Part shown: piece after piece, positions 1-6,226 of the stretch
Layout of the letters: each line of letters begins with the position of its first letter
Numbering within the stretch: position 1 is the first letter of the stretch
From: Streptosporangiaceae bacterium
Lineage (GTDB): Bacteria > Actinomycetota > Actinomycetes > Streptosporangiales > Streptosporangiaceae
NCBI GenBank assembly: GCA_030040815.1
Contig: JASHSZ010000326.1
Span: forward strand, 1 to 14,101
Length of the DNA: 14,101 bases
Reading direction: 5' to 3'
The notes under the pieces: model-generated
The model's database searches: none
What the model was told of the DNA's origin: nothing
Seen by the model: only the letters and a program-made list of their open reading frames with translations
Made by a program: the position numbers and the translations under genes

Positions 1-48
1 GCACGCTTAGTGCATTCTCGCCGGGTGACCGCATTCCTGCTGGTCAGA

Positions 49-124
49 TGGCTCCCGCGGTAGGACTCGAACCTACAACCTACCGGTTAACAGCCGGCCG
101 CTCTGCCAATTGAGCTACGCGGGA
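49..124 (-). tRNA. tRNA-Asn (anticodon GTT), CCA encoded
   Basis: Read on the minus strand this folds as a full cloverleaf. The acceptor stem TCCCGCG pairs with CGCGGGA, followed by discriminator G and an encoded CCA (plus-strand TGG at 49-51). The D arm is GCTC/GAGC. The anticodon stem closes on loop CTGTTAA with anticodon GTT (plus 89-91), which decodes AAC/AAU as asparagine. The T arm is GTAGG/CCTAC around TTCGAGT. The mature body without CCA is 73 nt (52-124). No second tRNA lies beside it in the window. No clear promoter was identified upstream on the minus strand. Confidence 0.97.
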
Positions 125-209
125 TCGAGTGCCTCGACCCGGTCCTGGCTCGGGATCAGCACGCGGCCACAAGAGTAGCGCACCCCTGCCGTACCTCGCG
201 CACCAGCGA

Positions 210-231
210 GCGCCGGGCGGCAGCCCGGCGC
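210..231. repeat. Perfect 9-bp inverted repeat (hairpin)
   Basis: GCGCCGGGC at 210-218 and GCCCGGCGC at 223-231 are exact reverse complements around the 4-nt loop GGCA, which would form a very stable hairpin. It lies between the minus-strand tRNA-Asn and the plus-strand small protein gene, upstream of both. No T-run follows on either strand, so it is not a textbook intrinsic terminator. It could insulate the divergent transcription units or sit in a 5' leader. The structure is seen directly; the role is not known. Confidence 0.5.
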
Positions 232-321
232 GCCGGTTGCAGCCGCGACCAGCTGGCGTGCATGGACGGGCGCTGAGCGGGGCAGTTATGGCAGCGAAAC
301 CTGTTCAGGGGAGAGATCCAG

Positions 322-690
322 ATGCGTTTGTATCGAGCGAGCTTCGTGGTCGGGTTCGCGGTCGGCTTTGTCGCCGGGGCGCGCTCCGGCAAGGAGACCT
401 ACGACCAGATCGTTAAATATGCCAAAACGGCCTTCGAGCACCCAGCCGTCCAGCAGGCCCGCGGGACTGTCCAGACCCAGGCAACCGGGCTGGCCCAGAA
501 AGTAGGCGGGCAGCTGGCCGACCGGATGCCGCAGATGGCTCAGAGCGCTGCGCACTCTGTTACCGACCACATCCCAGGGATGCGGCGCACCGACAACGGC
601 GACAAGACCAGCGCCAGCAGCACCGAGGCCAGCTCATTCGCCACGACCAGCGGTCCGGCCAAGCCCGGCGGCTCGAAGCCGACCCAGTAA
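322..690 (+). CDS. Small membrane-associated protein, YtxH-like layout, unknown function
   Basis: This is a 122-aa protein. A short N-terminal hydrophobic, glycine-rich segment at about residues 7-20 (SFVVGFAVGFVAGA) is followed directly by a basic/polar stretch (RSGKETYDQI). Next comes an amphipathic, Ala/Gln-rich region (about 30-85) and a polar Ser/Thr/Gly-rich C-terminus. A single glycine-rich helix leading into an amphipathic tail resembles the small YtxH-type envelope proteins, but this is a likeness of layout, not proof of family. The start is well supported: AGGGGAGAG at 307-315 sits 8 nt before the ATG. It stands alone between tRNA-Asn (divergent) and the sigma-factor gene (convergent). 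Function cannot be assigned. Confidence 0.75.
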   Translation: MRLYRASFVVGFAVGFVAGARSGKETYDQIVKYAKTAFEHPAVQQARGTVQTQATGLAQKVGGQLADRMPQMAQSAAHSVTDHIPGMRRTDNGDKTSASSTEASSFATTSGPAKPGGSKPTQ

Positions 691-762
691 GCCAGCTCTC
701 GATTTCGTGCGGTCTGGCGAGTGATATGTCCGGTATGAGCGCGAGATCGACGCAAAGTCGCA

Positions 763-789
763 GTGCGGTCGAGGCTCGCTGGGCCGCAC
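763..789. terminator. Weak candidate terminator hairpin between convergent genes
   Basis: GTGCGG (763-768) pairs with CCGCAC (784-789) across a 15-nt loop. It sits between the end of the small plus-strand protein gene (690) and the end of the sigma-factor gene (832), where both transcripts should stop. There is no T-run and the loop is long, so this is only a position-based suggestion. Confidence 0.2.
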
Positions 790-831
790 GCGACTGAAGC
801 CTGCCACCGGACAGCCGACGGCGCTGTGCCC

Positions 832-1980
832 CTATGCCAGATACTCGCGCAGCAGCTGGGCTCTGCTGGGATGGCGCAGCTTGGCGAGTGTCTTGGACTC
901 GATCTGGCGGATCCGCTCCCTGGTCACGCCGAACTCGCGGCCCACTTCCTCGAGCGTGCGCGGGTGCCCGTCGAGCAAGCCGAACCGGAGCTGAATAATC
1001 CGCTGCTCGCGCACGTTGAGGTGGTCGAGCACCTGATCCAGCTGATCCTGCAGCATGATGAACGCCGCGGCCTCCATAGGCACCACGGCGTCGGCGTCCT
1101 CGATGAAATCCCCGAGGTCGGAGTCTTCCTCGCCGATGGGTGACTGCAGGGACACCGGCTCCTGGGCGATCCGCAGGATCTCGGTCACCCGGTCCGGGGT
1201 CAGCCCCATCTCCGCGCCGATCTCCTCCGGCGTTGCCTCCCGGCCGAGATCCTGGTGCAGCTGCCGCTGGATCCGGCTCATCTTGTTGATGGTCTCGACC
1301 ATGTGCACCGGAATCCGGATGGTCCTGGCCTGGTCGGCGATCGCCCTTGTGATGGCCTGCCGGATCCACCAGGTGGCGTACGTAGAGAACTTGTAGCCCT
1401 TGGTGTAGTCGAACTTCTCCACCGCGCGGATCAGGCCGAGGTTGCCCTCCTGGATCAGGTCGAGGAAGACGAGACCGCGGCCGATGTATCGCTTGGCGAT
1501 GGAGACGACGAGGCGCAGGTTGGCTTCGATGAGCCGCTGCTTGGCCGCGATCCCGTCGGCGGCGATCAGCATCAGGTCGGCGACCTCGGCGCCCGCGCAG
1601 CCGCCTAACAGGCCGCCCTGCAGCTTTTCCTCGGCGAACAGCCCGGCCTCGATCGCCTTGGCCAGCTCGACCTCGTCGTGCGCGGTCAGCAGCGGAACCC
1701 TGCCGATCTCGCGCAGGTAGATCCGCACCAGGTCGCTGGTGACCGTGCGACGCGCTTCGGCCTGAACCTGCCGCGGCAGGCCGTCAGCCTCCGCTGTCGC
1801 GTCGGTGACGTCGATGCCCTCGTCAGCGAGGAGCTTGAGGACGCTGTCGACGGCATCCGCGGACAAGTCACAGCGCTCAAAGACAGCCGTGAGCTCGGTG
1901 GTGGCAACGCAGCCGCGCTCGCGCGCGTGGGCGATGAGATCGGCTACCAGATCGACAGGGAGTGCAGCCGTGCTACTCAT
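832..1980 (-). CDS. rpoD: RNA polymerase primary-type sigma factor (sigma-70 group; RpoD/SigA/HrdB-like)
   Basis: This 382-aa protein directs RNA polymerase to promoters by recognising the -10 and -35 elements. Domains in order: a region 1.1-like helical segment (about 10-58); region 1.2 beginning [12 protein letters not shown] (about 81); region 2.1-2.2 with [17 protein letters not shown] (about 173-190); and region 2.3-2.4 with [19 protein letters not shown] (about 194-213), which does -10 melting and recognition. Region 3 begins near [13 protein letters not shown]. Region 4.2 holds the helix-turn-helix [20 protein letters not shown], ending LLREYLA. Region 1.1 plus near-canonical regions 2 and 4 favour a primary rather than an alternative sigma. 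It is shorter than typical actinobacterial HrdB/SigA proteins because the long acidic/basic linker after region 1.1 is nearly absent. The start is unambiguous: an in-frame TAA lies upstream with no other ATG/GTG/TTG between. No Shine-Dalgarno sequence is visible. It lies 87 nt downstream of dnaG on the same strand, so co-transcription is plausible. Confidence 0.93.
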   Translation of the reverse strand: MSSTAALPVDLVADLIAHARERGCVATTELTAVFERCDLSADAVDSVLKLLADEGIDVTDATAEADGLPRQVQAEARRTVTSDLVRIYLREIGRVPLLTAHDEVELAKAIEAGLFAEEKLQGGLLGGCAGAEVADLMLIAADGIAAKQRLIEANLRLVVSIAKRYIGRGLVFLDLIQEGNLGLIRAVEKFDYTKGYKFSTYATWWIRQAITRAIADQARTIRIPVHMVETINKMSRIQRQLHQDLGREATPEEIGAEMGLTPDRVTEILRIAQEPVSLQSPIGEEDSDLGDFIEDADAVVPMEAAAFIMLQDQLDQVLDHLNVREQRIIQLRFGLLDGHPRTLEEVGREFGVTRERIRQIESKTLAKLRHPSRAQLLREYLA

Positions 1981-1994
1981 GCAGACCAGTCTGC
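1981..1994. promoter_or_regulatory. Palindrome abutting the sigma-factor start codon
   Basis: GCAGAC and GTCTGC are perfect reverse complements separated by 2 nt and end exactly at the base before the rpoD ATG. The stretch where a Shine-Dalgarno sequence would be expected is occupied by this palindrome, and no purine-rich ribosome-binding site is seen. It could be a small RNA hairpin that controls translation, an operator, or chance. The symmetry is observed; function is inference. Confidence 0.4.
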
Positions 1995-2016
1995 GACAGG
2001 AAGCGCCCGTACTACG

Positions 2017-2032
2017 GTCACATTATTGTCAC
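2017..2032 (-). promoter_or_regulatory. Direct repeat and candidate -10 element upstream of rpoD
   Basis: On the minus strand the dnaG-rpoD gap contains GTGAC twice, with start points 11 nt apart (about one helical turn). They flank AATAAT, the only AT-rich patch in the gap. Within it TAATGT (plus 2020-2025) fits the loose actinobacterial -10 pattern TAnnnT. No good -35 lies at the right distance. It may be an internal promoter or factor site giving rpoD its own transcription start, separate from read-through from dnaG. Confidence 0.3.
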
Positions 2033-2067
2033 CTGCACGCCAGTAGCGCTGACGCAGCCTAGTGTGC

Positions 2068-4029
2068 CTACAGCCCGCCCGAAGCCCGCTCGGACAGGAC
2101 TTTGCGGCGCTGCTCGAGCGCCACCAGGTCGCCGAACATGCGATTGTAGTCGCCCTGGGCGGCGACCGGACTGAGGCGCTGCAGCCGGGATTTGACGGTC
2201 GCGATGTCACGGCTGACAGCCAGCTCCTCCACCCGCGCGAGCACCGACTCGGCGAACCGTTCGTCCGGTTCCCCGGTCCGGCCAGGCACCTCGAGCGGCT
2301 CGACCGCCAGCCTGGTGACGAAGCTCCTGACCTTGTCGTCGGGCGCGGCAGCGCGTAGCTGGTCTGACCACTCCCGCGCCGATCGCGCGCTCGTCACGCC
2401 TCCGCTAGCGGCGATCAGCTGCGACACGGCCGTGTGCGCCGGGACGGTGAAGACGGCCGGCGCCAGCGCATCGAACGCCGGTCCGCACAGCGCCGGCCGC
2501 TGAACCGCGAGCTTCAGCGCCTGACGCTCGACGTTGACGACAGGATCGTGCTGGTCGTATCCGTCGCCCGGGCCGCCATGCAGGGGAACGGGGCCACTGG
2601 CGCCCGCCGGGCCAGGCGTGGGGCCATTGCTGACGTCGGCCGCTCCTGGCCCGGCGGCCCGTGGGGTTGGCGCGCCGCGGCCACGTCCCGCGCGGTCCGC
2701 CGGGCTTTCCTCAGCGAGCACGCGCCTGACCACGAACTCTTCGTCCATCATTCCGGTCCAGCGATCCAGGCTCAGCGCGTACCGGCGGCGCAAGCCCCAA
2801 TCCTTGATCCTGCGGACGATCGGGGCTGCCGCGTCCAGCGCGGCGAGGCGACCCTCAACGGTGTCGAGGTCGTGCGCCCGGAGCGAAGCGCGGATGGCGA
2901 ACTCGAAGAGCTGCACCCGCTGGGCGATGAGGTCACGGACGGCCGCGTCGCCGCGGGCCAGCCGCAAATCGCACGGGTCAAGCCCGTCGCCCTGGACGGC
3001 GACAAAAGTCTGCGTGACGAACCGTTCTTCCCAGCTGTAGGCCCGCTCGGCCGCCCGCTGCCCCGCAGCGTCACCGTCAAAGGTGAAGATCACCTCGCCG
3101 AGGAACTTATCGCTGTCCATCAGCAGCCGACGCAGGATCGTGATGTGGCCCTCGCCAAACGACGTGCCGCTCGTCGCGACCGCTGTCGGGACGCCAGCTA
3201 GGTGGCAGGCCATCACGTCGGTGTAGCCCTCGACGACGACGGCCTGCCGCCGCTGCGCGATGTCGCGCTTGGCGAGGTCTGCGCCGTACAACACCGAGCT
3301 CTTCTTGAACAGCACCGTCTCCGGGCTGTTCAGGTACTTCGGCCCGTCATCGTCGGCCGCCAGCTTGCGGGCGCCGAACGCGATGACGTCGCCGGTCAGG
3401 TCGGCGATCGGGAAAATGAGACGGCCGCGGAACCGGTCGATCGGTCCGCGTCGGCCCTGGCTGGCCAGCCCGCCGCCGAGCAGCTCGGCCTCGGTAAAGC
3501 CGCGCCCGCGCAGATGGTTCGTGAGCGCTTCCCACTCAGCGGGCGCGTAGCCCACGCCGAAGCGCTGAGCGTCGGCGCGCTCGAAACCGCGCGCAGACAG
3601 GAACTCCCGGGCGCTGCTGGCGGCGGGGGTGTCCAGTTGCTCGGCGAAGAACTCCGCCGCCGCCCGGTGCGCTTCAATAAGCCTGCGCCGCCGGGACTGT
3701 TCCTGACCCGGGATGTGCCCGCCCTGCTCGTACCGCAGCTCGACGCCCGCCCGTTTGGCCAGCCGCTCGACCGCCTCGGTGAAGCCGAGATTGTCGATTT
3801 TCTGCACGAACTTGATGACATCGCCGCCCTCGCCCTCGGAAAAGCAGTACCAGAGCCCCCGCGACGGGGTCACGTTGAACGATGGCGTCTTCTCCTCATG
3901 GAACGGGCACAGGCCCTTGAGCGAGTCGGCGCCGGCGCTCCGGAGCTGGAGATACTCGCCGACCACCTCGTCAATGGCAGAACGCTCCCGAACGAGGGCA
4001 ATGTCCTCGTCGCGAATCCGGCCCGCCAT
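2068..4029 (-). CDS. dnaG: DNA primase DnaG
   Basis: This 653-aa bacterial primase makes the RNA primers for lagging-strand synthesis and works with the replicative helicase. N-terminal CHC2 zinc-finger region: C41, H44 and C62 are present in GLCPFHEEKTPSF and WYCFSEGEGGDV, but the usual fourth ligand Cys (family pattern CFGCGEGG) is Glu65. The catalytic core includes RFRGRLIFPI. The TOPRIM motifs are EGYTDVMACH (E267) and FTFDGDAAGQ (D318, D320), the metal-binding acidic residues. A Pro/Gly-rich linker (about 440-497) leads to a C-terminal helicase-binding-type domain. The ATG at 4029 has a good ribosome-binding site (GGAAGG about 6 nt upstream). rpoD follows 87 nt downstream on the same strand, a common bacterial pairing. 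Identity is certain; the only odd feature is the altered zinc site. Confidence 0.97.
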   Translation of the reverse strand: MAGRIRDEDIALVRERSAIDEVVGEYLQLRSAGADSLKGLCPFHEEKTPSFNVTPSRGLWYCFSEGEGGDVIKFVQKIDNLGFTEAVERLAKRAGVELRYEQGGHIPGQEQSRRRRLIEAHRAAAEFFAEQLDTPAASSAREFLSARGFERADAQRFGVGYAPAEWEALTNHLRGRGFTEAELLGGGLASQGRRGPIDRFRGRLIFPIADLTGDVIAFGARKLAADDDGPKYLNSPETVLFKKSSVLYGADLAKRDIAQRRQAVVVEGYTDVMACHLAGVPTAVATSGTSFGEGHITILRRLLMDSDKFLGEVIFTFDGDAAGQRAAERAYSWEERFVTQTFVAVQGDGLDPCDLRLARGDAAVRDLIAQRVQLFEFAIRASLRAHDLDTVEGRLAALDAAAPIVRRIKDWGLRRRYALSLDRWTGMMDEEFVVRRVLAEESPADRAGRGRGAPTPRAAGPGAADVSNGPTPGPAGASGPVPLHGGPGDGYDQHDPVVNVERQALKLAVQRPALCGPAFDALAPAVFTVPAHTAVSQLIAASGGVTSARSAREWSDQLRAAAPDDKVRSFVTRLAVEPLEVPGRTGEPDERFAESVLARVEELAVSRDIATVKSRLQRLSPVAAQGDYNRMFGDLVALEQRRKVLSERASGGL

Positions 4030-4188
4030 CCCCGCCCTTCCTGTCGCCGCCAGCGTCCCGCCCTACGGTTCCGCAGACGGAAGCGCCTGCCAATGGCGCG
4101 AGTCTAGTGTCGGCCCGCCACCGGGGTGCCGATCCGCGCCGGCTGGCTCCGCCCACCTGGCTGGGGCCTGCTGACGCGGTGACCTTGG

Positions 4189-4201
4189 TAAGGTCGCGGC
4201 G
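4189..4201 (+). promoter_or_regulatory. Candidate -10 giving a leaderless HAD transcript
   Basis: TAAGGT at 4189-4194 fits TAnnnT and ends 6 nt before the GTG start at 4201. Transcription would then begin at or next to the start codon. Leaderless mRNAs with this spacing are common in actinobacteria. The AAGG inside the same hexamer could instead act as a weak Shine-Dalgarno sequence on a longer transcript. No clear -35 was found. Confidence 0.3.
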
Positions 4202-4911
4202 TGCCTCGCCCCGTACTCGTCCTGTGGGACGTCGACCAGACCCTGGTGCGTGCAGGTCCGGGCGGCGTGGCCCTCTACGAACTGGTGCTGGCCGAACTCT
4301 ACGGACTCGGGCTGCCACCGCAGCTCACCTCGATGGCAGGCCGGACTGATACGTCGATCGCGCTCGAAGTGCTCACCGCCGCGGGCATGGACGCTGTGGC
4401 CGAACTTCCTCGCTTCCACGCAGCCCTGGCCAACCGGGCGGCCGACGTAGCGGACCTGGTGCGCGATCACGGCATCGTGCTGCCGGGAGTCCGGCAGGCT
4501 CTCGCTGCCGTGGCCGACCATGCTGGCCACGGGCCGGTCGTGCAGTCACTGCTGACGGGAAACCTTTCGGCCCTGGCCACGGTGAAGCTCAGTGTGCTCG
4601 GCCTGACCGAGCACCTCGACCTCGACGTCGGCGCGTACGGTGATGTGAGCTCGGTCCGCGCCGACCTCGTTCCCGTCGCCCGGCAGCGCGCGGCTGCACG
4701 CTACCGAGCCGATTTCGCCGGGCGCGCGACGGTGCTGATCGGCGACACTCCGCATGACGTCGCGGCCGCGACGGCCACCGGAGCGCGCGCTGTCGGCGTG
4801 GCCAGCGGCAGGTTTTCGGCGGCAGAACTCGCCGATGCGGGAGCCGACGTCGTGCTGCCGGACCTGACCGACACCACCAAGGCGGTGGCCGCCATCCTCG
4901 ACTGTGCCTGA
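4201..4911 (+). CDS. HAD-superfamily hydrolase, phosphoglycolate-phosphatase-like
   Basis: This is a 236-aa soluble protein with all four HAD signatures. Motif I is DVDQTL, with nucleophile D10 and acid/base D12. Motif II is LLTGN (T119), motif III Lys is K129, and motif IV is IGDTPHD (D182, D186). The helical cap between motifs I and II (about 20-90) places it with Gph/beta-phosphoglucomutase-type phosphatases that remove phosphate from small metabolites. The true substrate cannot be read from sequence. Motif I has Gln where Gly is usual (DxDGT), a tolerated variation. The start GTG is chosen because DVDQTL falls 10 residues in, as expected. It is divergent from dnaG across 171 nt. Its stop codon lies inside the first copy of the downstream repeat array. 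Confidence 0.88.
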   Translation: MPRPVLVLWDVDQTLVRAGPGGVALYELVLAELYGLGLPPQLTSMAGRTDTSIALEVLTAAGMDAVAELPRFHAALANRAADVADLVRDHGIVLPGVRQALAAVADHAGHGPVVQSLLTGNLSALATVKLSVLGLTEHLDLDVGAYGDVSSVRADLVPVARQRAAARYRADFAGRATVLIGDTPHDVAAATATGARAVGVASGRFSAAELADAGADVVLPDLTDTTKAVAAILDCA

Positions 4912-5015
4912 CCCAGGGGGACGACCCCCCGAACCCCCCGCGGTGCCTGACCGAGGGGACGACCCCGCGAACCCCGCGGTGCCTGACCGGGGGGACGACC
5001 CGCGAATCCTCCGCG
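4904..5015. repeat. Three tandem 36-39-nt hairpin repeats between convergent genes
   Basis: Units run 4904-4942, 4943-4978 and 4979-5015. Each begins GTGCCTGACC, then has a G-run, the loop ACGA, a C-run, a GAA-containing spacer, and ends CCGCG. The G-run/ACGA/C-run forms a hairpin: 5 bp in unit 1 (4916-4920 with 4925-4929), 4 bp in unit 2 (4955-4958 with 4963-4966), and 3 bp in unit 3 (4992-4994 with 4999-5001). The HAD stop codon TGA (4909) is part of unit 1. The same TGA recurs in the same reading frame at 4948 and 4984, because the offsets are 39 and 36 nt. The array ends 2 nt before the stop of the converging unknown gene, so it may serve as a bidirectional terminator. Confidence 0.85.
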
Positions 5016-5016
5016 G

Positions 5017-5640
5017 CTAGGCCGTCACGAGCATCGCCGCGAGCTCGTCGGCACCGAAGTCCGGCCGCGCGTGCCAGAGCTCCCAGTGCATCGCGCCTAC
5101 TTCTGCCGGATCGTCGGTCAGCTCATAACCCGACAGGTCGTCCAGCTCCTCGAGCTCGATCTGGTCGATGTCGACGCCACAGGCGTGCACGACGACGTAC
5201 CCGCCGGGATACGCCAGGCTGAAGCCGGACTGCCAGTTCGCCAGGCCGGTGGTGGTTCTCGCCTCCCGCCCGCCCCAGTGGGTCACCGGCCAGTCGCGAT
5301 ACCCGTCCGCGCGGCGGCGGGCGTGCTTGATGAGCGAGGGAACCAGGCCGTCCGGCCGCTCGGCTGGCTTGCTGATCTGGTGCAGGGCCAGGTTCGCCTG
5401 CGTATACGTGGTCTCGAACGCGATCTCGCGGACCGGATCGAAGCCCCACGCTCTCGCCTCCTCATCGACACGGTGTCGCGCGTATGTGCACGTCAGAACC
5501 ATCGATGAGTCGTTGGCGTGGCCGAGCCGCACGCCCCGGACCGGCTGGTTGCGACGGGCGTGAATCGGCTCGACCCAGCGCGTTGACGGCCACTCGGCGG
5601 CAAGCCCCCAGGCTGTGAATTCAGTGACGGAAGTTCCCAT
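5017..5640 (-). CDS. Unrecognised soluble protein, 207 aa
   Basis: I do not recognise a family. The predicted protein is soluble, acidic towards the C-terminus, with no signal peptide or membrane segment. It is rich in Trp (for example EWPSTRWVEP, RDWPVTHWGG, AMHWELWHARPDF). A hydrophobic core strand YPGGYVVVHACGVDIDQIEL precedes an acidic stretch (EELDDLSGYELTDDPAE). The start is taken as ATG 5640 rather than the in-frame GTG at 5649. GAGAGG lies 9 nt before the ATG but abuts the GTG, so it can only serve the ATG. Codon use matches its neighbours. It lies 169 nt downstream of the murJ stop on the same strand and converges on the HAD gene. An upstream TTGACC (plus 5709-5714) could be a -35, but no matching -10 was found. 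Confidence 0.75.
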   Translation of the reverse strand: MGTSVTEFTAWGLAAEWPSTRWVEPIHARRNQPVRGVRLGHANDSSMVLTCTYARHRVDEEARAWGFDPVREIAFETTYTQANLALHQISKPAERPDGLVPSLIKHARRRADGYRDWPVTHWGGREARTTTGLANWQSGFSLAYPGGYVVVHACGVDIDQIELEELDDLSGYELTDDPAEVGAMHWELWHARPDFGADELAAMLVTA

Positions 5641-5809
5641 GCGTGACACCCTCTCACGCTGAGTAGCCGGGATGTCTGCGGCACGCGGAAACTTTCGTCA
5701 CCCGCTGCGGTCAAGCCGAACATCGCGCGCACGCGATCATCAGCTATCGCGGCCTATGCCGGATTAACGCTCTGCCTGGCTCTAAGCCGTTCGCCGGGTG
5801 CCGGGACGA

Positions 5810-6226
5810 CTAGTCGGCAGGCAAGCCGCCGGACCCGTCATCCGATCCGGCCGCCGAGGCGACGCGCCTCGGCTCGGGCCGTGCGATGTCCCCCGTCATT
5901 CCGGCAGCCAGCTGGGGGCCGTTCGGCTGCACGCGCTGCGCGGTCTGGTTTTGGCGCACCCGCCCGGCTGCCCCCCCGCGTGCTGCGAGCCGGATCAGCG
6001 GGGTGCCTTCGATGGCCACGAGCAGGAGGATCAGGGCGATGAGCAGGAGTACAACCGTTCCTGCCTGATTCGACGACGCGAAGACGGCGTATCCCCCGCC
6101 GCCCCCGGCGACTATGCCTAGGCCGAAAGCGAGCTGCCGTTCGCGTCGCGTCATGAACCGCGTCGCTAGCTGGTTAGGGTCAGCGTGCCGACCATCTCGT
6201 TGGTTTCCGGAGTGCATCGTTAGCAT
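5810..6226 (-). other. Possible internal translation start within murJ (138-aa tail product)
   Basis: Inside the murJ frame, minus-strand GGTAGGAG (plus 6231-6238) lies 4 nt before an in-frame ATG at 6226 (residue 573). A second ATG follows at 6217. This is as good a ribosome-binding site as any in the window, and it falls exactly at the boundary between the flippase core and the extra tail. The product would be a 138-aa protein with two membrane helices. It may be a formerly separate gene fused to murJ, or a second product made from the same mRNA. The motif is observed; its use is inferred. Confidence 0.35.

Noticed and set aside
560..1369. 269-codon minus-strand frame overlapping the sigma factor and the small protein gene
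   Set aside because: It is an out-of-frame shadow of the sigma-factor gene with low-complexity Arg/Gly-rich translation.
5641..5649. GTG at 5649 as start of the unknown protein
   Set aside because: The GAGAGG ribosome-binding site directly abuts this GTG but is correctly spaced for the ATG at 5640.
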